DNA from: Chitinophaga horti
Lineage (GTDB): Bacteria > Bacteroidota > Bacteroidia > Chitinophagales > Chitinophagaceae
Assembly: GCF_022867795.2 (NCBI RefSeq)
Contig: NZ_CP107006.1
Location: 1-64,000 of the forward strand
Direction of reading: 5' to 3'
Length of the DNA stretch: 64,000 nt
Made by a program: the position numbers and the translations under genes. Numbering within the stretch: the first letter of the stretch is position 1; each line of letters starts with the position of its first letter. The notes under the pieces are model-generated. The model was not told the origin of the DNA, searched no databases, and saw only the letters and a program-made list of their open reading frames with translations. Shown here piece after piece: positions 43,819-53,137 of this stretch.

Positions 43819-45711
43819 TTACAAACTTATAATCTTCAACACCGTCCTTCTATTCTGCGCTCTACCTTCCTCCGTATCGTTCGTCGCCACAGGCTGACTT
43901 TCTCCATATCCTTTCGCACTCAGCCTGTCCGCCGCAATGCCTTTGCTCACCAGGTATTTCACTACTTCTTTCGCCCGGTTCTCTGACAATTGCTGGTTGT
44001 CTTTATCCGCGCCAACGTTATCAGTATGACCGCTGATCTCTGCTTTCATTGAGGCGTTGTCGCTCAGCAGGGTAACAAGCCTGTCCAGCTCTGTATGCGA
44101 ATCTTCCCGAAGGGTAAACTTACCCGTCTCAAAGAAGATATTTTTTAACGTTACGATGGCGTTCGCCTCGAGGGGTTGTAGAGGGATGTTCTTTTCGAAC
44201 GGCTGACCATCCTGTGATGCCTGTAATGAAAAGTTATCTGAATAAAACAGGTAGCCTTTTCGATTCACGTTAAACGCATAATCCTTGCCCAATGGCAGCG
44301 GCACGAGGTATTTCCCGTCGGCACCTGCGTTCACAGTAGCGGTATGTAAACCGGTTTGTAGGTCGATCAGCTCCAGTGCGGCGGTCAGGCGTTTCTCCGT
44401 CTTAGCATCATATACAAAACCGCGAACGTACAGGGTCTTTTGGGCACGGGCAGGAGCCGGTAATTCAAAGCTGTAAATATCCAACGCTCCCCTTGTGTCG
44501 TTACGGTCAGAGGCAAAGTACGCGGTGCGACCATCTGCCGCCACGACCATGCTTGCATCTTCATCGACCGTGTTAACGGGATAACCCAGGTTCACGGCTG
44601 GCCCCCAACTGCCGTCGGCCTGGCGGCGGGAGTAGAACATGTCTTGTCCGCCGAAGCCGGGGTGGCCAGAGGAAGAGAAGTATAAGGTCTGGTTATCCGC
44701 ATGTATGAAGGGCGTGCTTTCATTGGCGCGGGTATTAATATTGGGGCCGAGGCGTTGTGCCTGTTCCCACTGGCCGTTAGGCAGTCGTTTACTCATGAAA
44801 ATATCCTGGCCCGCATCGCTGGTAGCGCGAACGAAGTAAAGCGTTTGCCGGTCGGGTGATAAACAAGGTTGCGATTCCCAGTCGCGGGTATTGATCGCCA
44901 AACCGATATTCAGTGGCGGTTGCCAGCCTTCTGCAGTTTTTATCGAATAGTAGATATCACAGCTGCCGCGGCCGTTGGGAAAGTCGCAGCCGGTGAATAC
45001 GAGCATCTCTCCATCCTGCGATATATTCTGCGCCCCCTCGTTAAACGCAGTGTTTACCGGCTCTCCCATATCGCGGCTACGGCCCCATTGCAGGCTATCG
45101 CGGCGAGATACGTAAAAGTCTTCATTTCTGCCTTCTACCCGACGGGTGTAGACCAACGTTTTATCATCGATCGTTAACGAAGGAAAATATTCAGGATCTT
45201 TTGAGTTGATGCTGTCGCCGAGGTTACGGGGCTCGAATGGAGCGGGGTTTTGCTTGGCTTTCACGGCAAACTCGTAATTGCCTTTCAGGCGTATCGCAGT
45301 TTGACTGGGCGTACGCGCGGTAGCCATGTATTCGTTCATCGCGGCCAGCGCCTCTTCGTAACGCGTCAATCCTGCGAGTGCCTTTGCGTAGGCGATGCGG
45401 GCCGGACGAATAGCCTCAGGATCTAATTGTTTCAGTTTGTCAAAGGTGGTGATGGCCAGTTGGTATTGCCTCATTTCTACGTAAGTAAGCCCCAGCTGAC
45501 CATATGCATCTACGAACTTTGGTTGGGCTTTGAGGGCGCTCTCCAGTAGGGAGATGGCCTGTTTGTATTGGTAACTCGCTGCCGCCGTGATGGCATCGTC
45601 GAAGTATTGCTGGGCTTTTTTGCCTGCGTTTTCGTAGTGCACCGATTGGGCGGATGCCGATCCGCCCAGGAGCGCAAAACATACGCTGGTGAATAGGATA
45701 CGTAGTTTCAT
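43819..45711 (-). CDS. PorE-like OmpA-family protein (TPR, PD40 propeller, CRD, OmpA)
   Basis: A 630-residue exported protein with signal peptide (ALLGGSASAQ). Domains in order: TPRs (about 30-130; YKQAISLLESALKAQPKFVDAYGQLG), a PD40/WD40-like propeller (about 165-420; repeats such as PCLSPDRQTLYFVR, PFIHADNQTLYFSS), a carboxypeptidase-regulatory-like domain (about 425-500; LYVRGFVYDAKTEKRLTAAL) and a C-terminal OmpA peptidoglycan-binding domain (ISGHTDNVGADKDNQQLSENRA). This exact order is that of PorE, a peptidoglycan-anchored type IX secretion part. Several paralogues usually occur per genome, so orthology to PorE is not certain. Confidence 0.85.
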   Translation of the reverse strand: MKLRILFTSVCFALLGGSASAQSVHYENAGKKAQQYFDDAITAAASYQYKQAISLLESALKAQPKFVDAYGQLGLTYVEMRQYQLAITTFDKLKQLDPEAIRPARIAYAKALAGLTRYEEALAAMNEYMATARTPSQTAIRLKGNYEFAVKAKQNPAPFEPRNLGDSINSKDPEYFPSLTIDDKTLVYTRRVEGRNEDFYVSRRDSLQWGRSRDMGEPVNTAFNEGAQNISQDGEMLVFTGCDFPNGRGSCDIYYSIKTAEGWQPPLNIGLAINTRDWESQPCLSPDRQTLYFVRATSDAGQDIFMSKRLPNGQWEQAQRLGPNINTRANESTPFIHADNQTLYFSSSGHPGFGGQDMFYSRRQADGSWGPAVNLGYPVNTVDEDASMVVAADGRTAYFASDRNDTRGALDIYSFELPAPARAQKTLYVRGFVYDAKTEKRLTAALELIDLQTGLHTATVNAGADGKYLVPLPLGKDYAFNVNRKGYLFYSDNFSLQASQDGQPFEKNIPLQPLEANAIVTLKNIFFETGKFTLREDSHTELDRLVTLLSDNASMKAEISGHTDNVGADKDNQQLSENRAKEVVKYLVSKGIAADRLSAKGYGESQPVATNDTEEGRAQNRRTVLKIISL

Positions 45712-45921
45712 ATGCTGTAAAGGTGATCAAATAACGGAAAATGAACAAATGATATTGCTCTTTTTCCAGATAGGTTGTTGTAACCTTTTACAGGCAGGCG
45801 CGTCTTTATGTTGGAAAAATGATTACAGGGTCGTGTTAAAGAGTCATCTTTGGGGCGCGATCATCATTTTTTTGCGTAGAAAATAACATAAGTCATAAAC
45901 AACCGGCTGCTCATCGCCGGT

Positions 45922-45954
45922 CAAAAAAGAAAAAGCGGGGTGTTTACCCCGCTT
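45922..45954 (-). terminator. Terminator after queE (minus strand)
   Basis: Perfect stem AAGCGGGGT/ACCCCGCTT with a 4-base loop, then a T-run on the minus strand. Confidence 0.8.
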
Positions 45955-45990
45955 GTGTATAAAAAGATGATAGTGCTTTGGATGATACGC

Positions 45991-46614
45991 TTAAGGCACG
46001 TTAATGTACTTATGTATCTGCAACGATAGCTGCCATTGCGGATGTTCCTTGATATAGTCGATGATCAGCGGCGTTACTTCTTCCCGTTTGCTCCACTCCG
46101 GTGCGAGGTACAACTTACAGCCAGGGCTTACCATTGCTGCATGTTTCTCCGCCCATGCGAAGTCTGATTTATTAAATACCACCACCTTCAGTTCACTGGC
46201 CTTTTCGCAAGCTTCCTGCAGGGGGGCTTTAAACTTTTTGGGAGATAAAGTGATCCAGTCCAGGTCGCCGCTTAAAGGGGAGGAGCCGGATGTTTCGATA
46301 TGCGTGCGAAAGCCGGCTGCATGAAGCGCCTGCGTTAATGCGCCGAGATCGTGCATGAGCGGTTCGCCGCCTGTAATCACCGCAATTCGTCCCGGAAAGG
46401 AGGCCGCTTCCTGTACAATATCTGCAATGGCCAGCTGCGGGTGTTTGTCCGCATCCCAGCTTTCTTTCACATCGCACCAATGGCAACCTACATCACAGCC
46501 GCCCAGGCGAATGAAATAAGCGGCCTGTCCCTGGTAAAAGCCTTCGCCCTGCAGGGTGTAGAAGTACTCCATTACAGGGAGTTTTGTAGTGGTATGTGTT
46601 TCAGTTAAAAGCAT
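45991..46614 (-). CDS. queE: 7-carboxy-7-deazaguanine synthase QueE
   Basis: A radical-SAM enzyme of queuosine (preQ0) synthesis that contracts 6-carboxytetrahydropterin. The cluster motif is in GGCDVGCHWCDVKESW (C-x3-C-x2-C), the Bacteroidota QueE form with a short loop. Substrate marks are FYTLQGEGFYQGQAAYFIRL, ITGGEPLMHD and HIETSGSSPL. At 207 residues it is near the family length. No other que gene is adjacent; the PTPS-family gene at 10.6 kb is the only QueD candidate in the window. Confidence 0.93.
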   Translation of the reverse strand: MLLTETHTTTKLPVMEYFYTLQGEGFYQGQAAYFIRLGGCDVGCHWCDVKESWDADKHPQLAIADIVQEAASFPGRIAVITGGEPLMHDLGALTQALHAAGFRTHIETSGSSPLSGDLDWITLSPKKFKAPLQEACEKASELKVVVFNKSDFAWAEKHAAMVSPGCKLYLAPEWSKREEVTPLIIDYIKEHPQWQLSLQIHKYINVP

Positions 46615-46678
46615 GATAATACTGCAAAGGTCAGGTATCTGCCTGCCTTTGTCAAATTTTTCCCTTACAGGGCAGGTG

Positions 46679-47566
46679 TTAGTTCAGGTGTTCTTTTTCG
46701 CCTATGGCCGCGTTGTACGTGTTTTTCAGCAATGCGGCAATGGTCATGAGGCCAACGCCACCCGGTACGGGTGTAATGTAGCTGCATTTCGGTGCTACTT
46801 CGTCGAACTTCACGTCACCTACCAGCCGGAAACCGCTTTTCTTGCTGCTGTCTTCGATGCGGTTGATGCCCACGTCGATCACGATGGCACCGTCTTTTAC
46901 CATGTCGGCCGTAACGTAGTTCGGGCGACCGATGGCCGCTACCACGATATCTGCCTGCAGGCAAAGTTCTTTCAGGTTTTTGGTCTGGGAGTGACAAAGT
47001 GTTACCGTACAGTTGCCTGGCTGTGCGTTGCGGCTCAGCAGGATGCTCATCGGTGTGCCTACAATGTGGCTGCGACCGATCACCACGGCATGTTTGCCTT
47101 TGGTGTCGATGTTATAATGCTCCAGCATCAGCATGATGCCGTAAGGTGTAGCGGGAATGAAGGTGGGCAAACCGCTTACCATTTTACCTACGTTCATAGG
47201 GTGGAAGCCGTCTACGTCTTTGCTCGGATCAATGGTGTTGATCACCAGCTCTTCGTTAATGTGTTTTGGTAAAGGCAGCTGTACCAGGATGCCGTCGATG
47301 TCGGCATTTTCGTTCAGCATCTGGATATTGTCCAGCAGATGTTTTTCGGAAATCTGTGCGTCGAACCGCAGCAGGGTAGAGTTGTAGCCTATTTCGGCGC
47401 AGGACTTTACCTTGGACGCTACGTAAGTTTCGCTGGCCCCATCGTTACCTACCAGGATGGCGGCGAGGTGGGGTGTTTTTTTTCCTAAGGCTTTTAACTC
47501 CGTTACTTTTTTCGCTAACAGGTCTTTGGTCGCCTGGGATACTAATTTGCCGTCTAAAATTTGCAT
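46679..47566 (-). CDS. folD: Methylenetetrahydrofolate dehydrogenase/cyclohydrolase
   Basis: Interconverts 5,10-methylene- and 10-formyl-tetrahydrofolate. The start [14 protein letters not shown] at 47566 is the usual one; two codons upstream (47572) is another ATG. Active-site Lys in [16 protein letters not shown], folate motif [18 protein letters not shown] part [17 protein letters not shown], and the end [16 protein letters not shown]. Full length, 295 residues. Next to queE on the same strand, with a 64-base gap. Confidence 0.96.
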   Translation of the reverse strand: MQILDGKLVSQATKDLLAKKVTELKALGKKTPHLAAILVGNDGASETYVASKVKSCAEIGYNSTLLRFDAQISEKHLLDNIQMLNENADIDGILVQLPLPKHINEELVINTIDPSKDVDGFHPMNVGKMVSGLPTFIPATPYGIMLMLEHYNIDTKGKHAVVIGRSHIVGTPMSILLSRNAQPGNCTVTLCHSQTKNLKELCLQADIVVAAIGRPNYVTADMVKDGAIVIDVGINRIEDSSKKSGFRLVGDVKFDEVAPKCSYITPVPGGVGLMTIAALLKNTYNAAIGEKEHLN

Positions 47567-47592
47567 GCGCAAAATTACGAAAAAATGGCCGT

Positions 47593-47623
47593 AAAAAAAG
47601 GCGGGGTCGCTAAGGCCCCGCCG
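47593..47623 (-). terminator. Terminator after pckA (minus strand)
   Basis: Stem GGCGGGG/CCCCGCC with a 9-base loop and a run of seven T on the minus strand, between pckA and folD. Confidence 0.85.
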
Positions 47624-47656
47624 TGGTATAAATTGGTTTGCTAATGAACAGATTCT

Positions 47657-49264
47657 TTATTGCAGGGGCCGTGGCGCTGCATCAAGGATTTCCTTGTCGG
47701 CTTTGTCCGCATACTTTTCAAAGTTGCGGATGAATTTAGCCGCCAGGTCTGCCGCCTGCTTATCGTAAGCGGTTTTGTCGCTCCATGTATTACGCGGGTC
47801 CAGCACTTCGGTTGGCACGCCGGGGCATGACTCGGGAATGGCTACCCCAAAAATCTCATGCTCGCGGTAAGCTACCTTGTCCAGTTCACCGGTAAGGGCG
47901 GCGGTGATCATAGCGCGGGTGAAGGCCAGTTTAATACGTGTGCCCGTACCATAAGCGCCGCCTGTCCAGCCGGTGTTGATCATCCATACGTTCACCTCGT
48001 GCGCACGCATCTTTTCGCCCAGCATTTTCGCGTACTGAGCCGGATGCAGCGGCATGAAGGGAGCCCCGAAACATGCGCTGAACGTGGATTTAGGTTCTGT
48101 AACACCTGCTTCCGTACCCGCTACTTTGGCGGTGTAGCCAGACATAAACTGGTACATGGCCTGGCCGGGTGATAGTTTGGAAACAGGAGGCAGCACACCT
48201 GAAGCATCGCAGGTCAGGAAAAAGATGTTCCTGGGAATGCCGCCGATAGAAGGCTCCAGCGCATTATCTATATAATGTAATGGGTAGGAAACCCTGGTGT
48301 TTTCCGTGATCGTGCTGTTCGTGTAGTCAACCCGACGCCCGTCTGCCAGGAACGCAATGTTTTCCAGCAGTGCACCATCCTGGATGGCCGCGTAGATCTG
48401 GGGTTCCTTTTCTGCAGTAAGGTCGATCGTTTTGGCGTAACAGCCGCCTTCGAAGTTAAATACGCCCTCGCCATTCCAGCCATGCTCATCGTCGCCAATG
48501 AGTTTACGTTTGGGGTCGGCGCTCAGTGTCGTTTTGCCGGTACCGCTCAGGCCGAAGAAAATGGCGGTGTCGCCCGCTTCGCCCTGGTTGGCCGAACAGT
48601 GCATGGGGAATACCCCGTGCTCATGCGGCAATACGTAGTTCAAAACGGTAAACATGCCCTTCTTGATCTCGCCCGTGTAAGCCGAACCGCCGATCAGGAT
48701 CATCTTCTTCGCGAAGTTCACGATCGAGAAGTTGTGCTGGCGGGTGCCGTCGGTTGCCGGATTGGCATGAAAACCAGGGCACTGGATCACCGTCCACTCG
48801 GGTTCCATATGCTCTAAATCATCTTCTGTAGGGCGCAGGAACATGTTGTAAGCAAACAGGTTGGCCCATGGTGTTTCTGTGATCACTCTTACGTTTACCC
48901 GGTACGCAGGGTCCGCACAAGCGGAACAATCGCGTACCCATACCTGCTTATCCTTCAGATAGGCAGTGATTTTAGTGAAAAGCTGATCAAAATGCGTTGC
49001 TTCAAATGGTTGGTTGAAGTCGTTCCAGTTCACCGTCCCTGCGGTGCTGGCATCTTTTACAATAAACTTGTCTTTGGGGGAGCGGCCGGTAAATTCTCCG
49101 GTCGTAACTGCCAGTGCCCCGGTGTCGGTCAGGCGACCCTGTCCGCGGGCAATAGTCTGTGAAATCAGTTCCTCTGGTGAAAGTTGATAATAGATGTTCG
49201 CCAGATTCTCTATGCCCAAGTCCTTAAGTTCCGTAAGAGTATCTCTCACACTGCTGATCTGCAT
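47657..49264 (-). CDS. pckA: Phosphoenolpyruvate carboxykinase (ATP)
   Basis: Converts oxaloacetate and ATP to PEP in gluconeogenesis, or the reverse. Start at 49264 (MQISSVRDTLTELKDLG); the longer frame to 49354 runs through the promoter. Motifs: RSPKDKFIVKD, GGSAYTGEIKKGMF, kinase-1a loop GLSGTGKTTLSAD, kinase-2 LIGDDEHGWN, and NTGWTGGAYGTGTRIKL. At 535 residues it is standard for the ATP form. A single-gene unit with a -7 element ahead and a terminator behind. Confidence 0.97.
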   Translation of the reverse strand: MQISSVRDTLTELKDLGIENLANIYYQLSPEELISQTIARGQGRLTDTGALAVTTGEFTGRSPKDKFIVKDASTAGTVNWNDFNQPFEATHFDQLFTKITAYLKDKQVWVRDCSACADPAYRVNVRVITETPWANLFAYNMFLRPTEDDLEHMEPEWTVIQCPGFHANPATDGTRQHNFSIVNFAKKMILIGGSAYTGEIKKGMFTVLNYVLPHEHGVFPMHCSANQGEAGDTAIFFGLSGTGKTTLSADPKRKLIGDDEHGWNGEGVFNFEGGCYAKTIDLTAEKEPQIYAAIQDGALLENIAFLADGRRVDYTNSTITENTRVSYPLHYIDNALEPSIGGIPRNIFFLTCDASGVLPPVSKLSPGQAMYQFMSGYTAKVAGTEAGVTEPKSTFSACFGAPFMPLHPAQYAKMLGEKMRAHEVNVWMINTGWTGGAYGTGTRIKLAFTRAMITAALTGELDKVAYREHEIFGVAIPESCPGVPTEVLDPRNTWSDKTAYDKQAADLAAKFIRNFEKYADKADKEILDAAPRPLQ

Positions 49265-49290
49265 AAAGAAAGATTGTTTTGGTGTAAACG

Positions 49291-49298
49291 CAAAACTA
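49291..49298 (-). promoter_or_regulatory. Candidate -7 element (TAGTTTTG) for pckA
   Basis: Perfect TAnnTTTG match on the minus strand, 26 bases before the pckA start. Confidence 0.45.
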
Positions 49299-49548
49299 GG
49301 TAAAATTTGATACCATCTAATTTTATACATGTTGCACCTTGTAAAAATAGCCAATCGTCGTTTATTGGAGGTTAATTTTGGAAAATGTTCAACGAATATC
49401 GATTGCGGTTATGTGTAAATTGAATTTCTGCTAATGATTTTACAGGCGTTTAGCGTACGCTTATTCCTATTTTGTTAGTTGCCCATTTTCCTGTAGGTTT
49501 GGCCACTCAATCGCCATCAAAGCAGTAAATAATTGATAATATCGTCAT

Positions 49549-50841
49549 ATGAAGTCTTTACCAATTGATCCACAGCTCTTTATTAAGAATCGCCAGCGCT
49601 TCAGCGAAAAAATGGTCCCGCAATCTATTGCGATCATCAATAGCAATGACGAACTTCCCACTAATGGCGATGCCCTGTTCCACTTCAAACAGAACTCGGA
49701 CTTGTACTGGCTCACTGGTATCGCGCAGGAAGACACGATGGTGATCCTTTACCCGGACCATCCCGATCCGAAGTACCGCGAGGTGCTCGTACTCGTACGT
49801 CCCAATGAACTGAAAGAAAAATGGGACGGCAAACGTCTCCGCCGCCAGGAAGCCACGGCTATTTCGGGCATCTCCACCATCGTGTGGCTCGATTCGCTCG
49901 ACGGCCTCCTGCAACCATGGGTGCACGAAGCCACCAACATCTATCTCAACACGAACGAAAATAACCGCCGATCGAACTATGTGCCTGTGCGCGATTACCG
50001 CTTCGCAGAACATATGCGCGAACGCTATCCGCTACACAACTATCTCCGCGCCGCGGTGCTGTTCAAAGCCCTACGTGCGGTAAAAACACCGGAAGAAATA
50101 GGGGTGATGCAGGTAGCGATGGACACTACAGAAAAAGCTTTCCGCCGCCTGCTCGGCTTCATCAAACCCGGCGTGTGGGAGTTCGAGATAGAAGCGGAAA
50201 TAATGCACGAGTTTTTGCGCAACCGCGCTACGGGAGAGGCTTATGGCTCTATCATCGCCAGCGGCGATCGCGCTCGTACGCTACACTATGTGAGTAATAA
50301 CCAGGAGTGTAAAGACGGGGAAGTGATCCTCATGGACTTCGGCGCGGCCTATGGCGGTTACAATGCCGACCTTACCCGCTCCGTTCCCGTAAACGGCAAG
50401 TTTACGCCCCGCCAGCGCGAGGTGTACGACGCTTGTCTGCACCTGCACGACTTCTGCAAAGCGTATCTCAAACCAGGCATCAGGATCGGCGAGTACCACG
50501 AAGCCGTAGGCGATGAAGCCAGCAAACAGTTCATTAAACTGGGACTGATTACCGAAGCAGACGTGAAGAACGAAGACCCCGAGAACCGCGCCTACCGCAA
50601 GTATCTCTATCATGGTATTTCGCACCACCTGGGTGTGGATGTGCACGACCTCGGCCCTTCCATGTACCAGCCGCTGCCCGCCGGATCGGTACTTACGGTG
50701 GAACCGGGCATCTATATCGAGGAGGAGCAACTCGGCATCCGCATCGAAAACAACATCTGGGTAACCGATAACGGTAATATCGACCTGATGAAAAATATCC
50801 CGATCAAAGCCGATGAGATCGAGGCACTCATGAAAAAATAA
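49549..50841 (+). CDS. pepP: Xaa-Pro aminopeptidase (M24B)
   Basis: A 430-residue metallopeptidase that cuts the first residue before proline. The N-terminal creatinase-like domain contains FKQNSDLYWLTGI. The C-terminal pita-bread domain holds the five metal ligands: Asp in LMDFGAAYGGYNADLTRSVP (two Asp), His in ISHHLGVDVHDLG, Glu in LTVEPGIYIEEEQ and Glu in GIRIENNIWVT. Full length; cytosolic as no signal is seen. A terminator follows. Confidence 0.93.
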   Translation: MKSLPIDPQLFIKNRQRFSEKMVPQSIAIINSNDELPTNGDALFHFKQNSDLYWLTGIAQEDTMVILYPDHPDPKYREVLVLVRPNELKEKWDGKRLRRQEATAISGISTIVWLDSLDGLLQPWVHEATNIYLNTNENNRRSNYVPVRDYRFAEHMRERYPLHNYLRAAVLFKALRAVKTPEEIGVMQVAMDTTEKAFRRLLGFIKPGVWEFEIEAEIMHEFLRNRATGEAYGSIIASGDRARTLHYVSNNQECKDGEVILMDFGAAYGGYNADLTRSVPVNGKFTPRQREVYDACLHLHDFCKAYLKPGIRIGEYHEAVGDEASKQFIKLGLITEADVKNEDPENRAYRKYLYHGISHHLGVDVHDLGPSMYQPLPAGSVLTVEPGIYIEEEQLGIRIENNIWVTDNGNIDLMKNIPIKADEIEALMKK

Positions 50842-50849
50842 TTTCTACG

Positions 50850-50884
50850 GATGCGCGTTGTTACGGCAACGCGCATCTTTTTAT
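50850..50884 (+). terminator. Rho-independent terminator after pepP
   Basis: Perfect 11-bp stem GATGCGCGTTG/CAACGCGCATC, loop of 6, then TTTTTAT. It ends just before pssA. Confidence 0.9.
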
Positions 50885-50897
50885 ATCTCCAACACAG

Positions 50898-51665
50898 ATG
50901 AAACAAGTACCTAATATCCTTACCCTGGCCAATCTTTTTTGTGGCGCCCTCGCCATTATTTTTATCCTCCATGCACCGGAGTACATTGCTACCTTCGATG
51001 GGGTGGATTACACGGTGGTGAACCCGGCCCCGATCTACTGGGCTTCCGGCATGGTCGTGCTCGCCGGTATATTCGACTTTTTCGATGGCATGGTGGCCCG
51101 TCTCCTGAAGGTGCAAAGCCCCATGGGCAAAGAGCTGGACAGTCTGGCCGACGTAGTCAGCTTCGGCGTAGTACCCGGTATGATCCTGTTCCGCCTGCTG
51201 CGCAGCGCCTACATGCAAACCCCCGATGTGTTCGACGTGTCTTACGTAAACCTCGCCCCGGCTTTGCTGGTACCGTGTTTCGCCGCATACCGGCTCGCAA
51301 AGTTTAATCTCGATACCCGCCAGTCAGAACATTTCATTGGCGTGCCTACTCCCGCAGTAGGTTTGCTGGTGGCTTCTTTTCCGCTCATCGTGCTGTACAA
51401 TCCATTTAACCTGGCGCATTATTTCGGTAATGTATGGCTGTTATACGCCATCATCGTGGTTTTATGTTACCTGATGGTCTCCTCTATCCCGATGATCAGC
51501 CTGAAGTTTAAAAATTTCAGCGTGCAGGATAACTGGCCCCGGTTTTTGCTGATCGCGCTAACGATTGGTGCTATTCTCTTGCTGGGCTTCGCTGCCGTTC
51601 CCTTTGTGTTCGTGGCGTATGTACTGCTTTCGCTGGTAAAACCGCCTAAAGCGACCACACATTAA
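50898..51665 (+). CDS. pssA: CDP-diacylglycerol-serine O-phosphatidyltransferase
   Basis: A membrane enzyme making phosphatidylserine, precursor of phosphatidylethanolamine. The CDP-alcohol phosphotransferase motif DG-x2-AR-x8-G-x3-D-x3-D is visible from residue 59 (DGMVARLL, then GKELDSLADVVSFG). Several hydrophobic helices cover the rest. At 255 residues it is close to the family length. phosphatidylserine decarboxylase is not in the window. The start MKQVPNILTLANLFCGALA is typical. Confidence 0.93.
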   Translation: MKQVPNILTLANLFCGALAIIFILHAPEYIATFDGVDYTVVNPAPIYWASGMVVLAGIFDFFDGMVARLLKVQSPMGKELDSLADVVSFGVVPGMILFRLLRSAYMQTPDVFDVSYVNLAPALLVPCFAAYRLAKFNLDTRQSEHFIGVPTPAVGLLVASFPLIVLYNPFNLAHYFGNVWLLYAIIVVLCYLMVSSIPMISLKFKNFSVQDNWPRFLLIALTIGAILLLGFAAVPFVFVAYVLLSLVKPPKATTH

Positions 51666-51689
51666 CTTCCTATTTTTAAGAAAATCACG

Positions 51690-51697
51690 TAGGTTTG
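51690..51697 (+). promoter_or_regulatory. Candidate -7 element (TAGGTTTG) for purS
   Basis: Perfect TAnnTTTG match 19 bases before the purS start, implying a leader of about 14 bases. Confidence 0.45.
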
Positions 51698-51716
51698 CGT
51701 CAAAATTTTAAGAAAG

Positions 51717-51959
51717 ATGACATTTACTGCACATATCAATGTGATGCCGCTGAAAGAATTACTGGACCCACAGGGCAAAACCGTGTTGGGCGGACTGAAA
51801 AACCTGGGTATCCAGGTGCAGGACGTAAGGATTGGTAAACACATCACCCTGCAGATCGATGCAGCCAGCAAAGAAGACGCAGCTAAAATTGCCGAAACTG
51901 CCTGCCAGAAACTGTTGGCCAACCAGGTAATGGAATACTTCGAGATCACCATTCAATAA
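51717..51959 (+). CDS. purS: Phosphoribosylformylglycinamidine synthase subunit PurS
   Basis: The small subunit that links PurL and PurQ in purine synthesis. 80 residues, the usual length. Marks: FTAHINVMPLKELLDPQGKT at the start, then LGIQVQDVRIGKHITLQI. purQ and purL are not adjacent here. Preceded by a good -7 element. Confidence 0.92.
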   Translation: MTFTAHINVMPLKELLDPQGKTVLGGLKNLGIQVQDVRIGKHITLQIDAASKEDAAKIAETACQKLLANQVMEYFEITIQ

Positions 51960-52040
51960 ATAATTTATTGCGGTCCCGCGGAACATGCCGGCGTTCAGTC
52001 GTTCATGCTTCCGCGGGATCGGCATTATAAACGCCCGCAC

Positions 52041-52712
52041 ATGTCAAAGCTCTTCATCGTTCCTTCGCCCATCGGCAATCTCGCGGATATGACTTACCGC
52101 GCCGTAAAGGTGTTGGAAGAAGCGCATCTTGTGCTGGCAGAGGATACCCGCACCTCGGCCGTGTTGTTGCGCCACTATGGCATCGATAAGCCCATTACGC
52201 CGTATCACCAGCACAACGAACACAAAGTGCTGCAGCACCTCGTTTCGCAGCTGCAAAGCGGTAAAACAATGGCCCTGCTCACCGATGCCGGTACGCCCGG
52301 TGTATCCGACCCCGGTTTTTTACTGGTACGCGAATGCATCCGCGGCAATGTGCCCGTCGAGTGCCTGCCCGGTGCCACCGCTTTTGTTCCCGCGCTGGTG
52401 AATAGCGGCATCCCCATGAACCGCTTTACGTTCGAAGGCTTTCCTCCCCTCAAAAAGGGCCGCCACACCCTGTTTACGCAACTCGCTACCGACGATCGCA
52501 CGATGGTGTTCTATGAATCGCCCATGCGCCTGGTTAAAACCCTGGCCGACTTCATACAGTATTTCGGTGCAGACCGGCAATGCTGCGTAAGCCGCGAACT
52601 CACCAAGATGTTCGAAGAAAACAAACACGGCTCCCTGCAGGAGGTACACGACTACTACAAAGAGAAGGGTGTTAAAGGCGAAATCGTTATCATCGTAGCC
52701 GGTGTTCAGTAA
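52041..52712 (+). CDS. rsmI: 16S rRNA (cytidine1402-2'-O)-methyltransferase RsmI
   Basis: Methylates the ribose of C1402 in 16S rRNA using SAM. Start at 52041 (MSKLFIVPSPIGNLADMTYRA), the standard N-terminus; the frame from 52005 adds residues without family match. Further marks: LVLAEDTRTSAVLLRHYGI, LLTDAGTPGVSDPGFLLVRE, LPGATAFVPALVNSGIP, FEGFPPLKKGRHTLF, VFYESPMRLVKTLAD. 223 residues, full length. No terminator is visible after it. Confidence 0.95.
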   Translation: MSKLFIVPSPIGNLADMTYRAVKVLEEAHLVLAEDTRTSAVLLRHYGIDKPITPYHQHNEHKVLQHLVSQLQSGKTMALLTDAGTPGVSDPGFLLVRECIRGNVPVECLPGATAFVPALVNSGIPMNRFTFEGFPPLKKGRHTLFTQLATDDRTMVFYESPMRLVKTLADFIQYFGADRQCCVSRELTKMFEENKHGSLQEVHDYYKEKGVKGEIVIIVAGVQ

Positions 52713-52746
52713 TTTTTTCATGTAGCCATCTCCGTAACTTTACCCA

Positions 52747-52768
52747 GCCGCCGTTGTGTCACTCCCTT
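52747..52768 (+). repeat. 22-base sequence shared with 19679-19700
   Basis: Identical over 22 bases to the site between fabH and ruvA. The end (GTCACTCCCTTGT) recurs at 52934-52946, and in part at 53069-53080. Confidence 0.7.
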
Positions 52769-53080
52769 GTGCGGCAGCCTGCTCCTGGCCGTCATCGACC
52801 GCAGGAAAGCAACCTTCGTGTTTAGTCTCCGCACCGGTAGTTCCTGGTTGCCGGCCTTACGGCACCGGGACCGGAGCGAAGGTTCGCTTCATTTCATTCG
52901 CGATGACGGACGAAGTGATGCCGCAATCTAAAAGTCACTCCCTTGTACCGCATTAACTCCCTCATCATCTTCCCGGTGATTAAAGCGAAGCGCGGCTAAC
53001 TTCATGTGCAGCCTTCGTACAATTGATTCGCGATGACGCCGCAAGCAATGCCCTCAAACCTGGAAATAACTCCCTTGTGC
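52757..53080 (+). repeat. Scattered short repeats (ACTCCCTTGT and ATTCGCGATGACG)
   Basis: ACTCCCTTGT occurs near 52761, 52937 and 53069; ATTCGCGATGACG at 52896-52908 and 53026-53038; a looser GCGATGATGACG occurs near 53278. The order and spacing (130-175 bases) suggest decayed copies of a larger unit. Confidence 0.55.
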
Positions 53081-53137
53081 CTCATCGCTGCATTCCTACT
53101 TTCACCCCCGCCGTATGCCAGATCGACCGTAACATTC

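Noticed and set aside
45689..45886. 65-codon frame upstream of the PorE-like gene
   Set aside because: It overlaps the start of the opposite gene and has low-complexity composition without a family match.
52850..52890. Possible tRNA fragment (GGTTCGCTTC)
   Set aside because: No acceptor, D or anticodon stem can be built around it.
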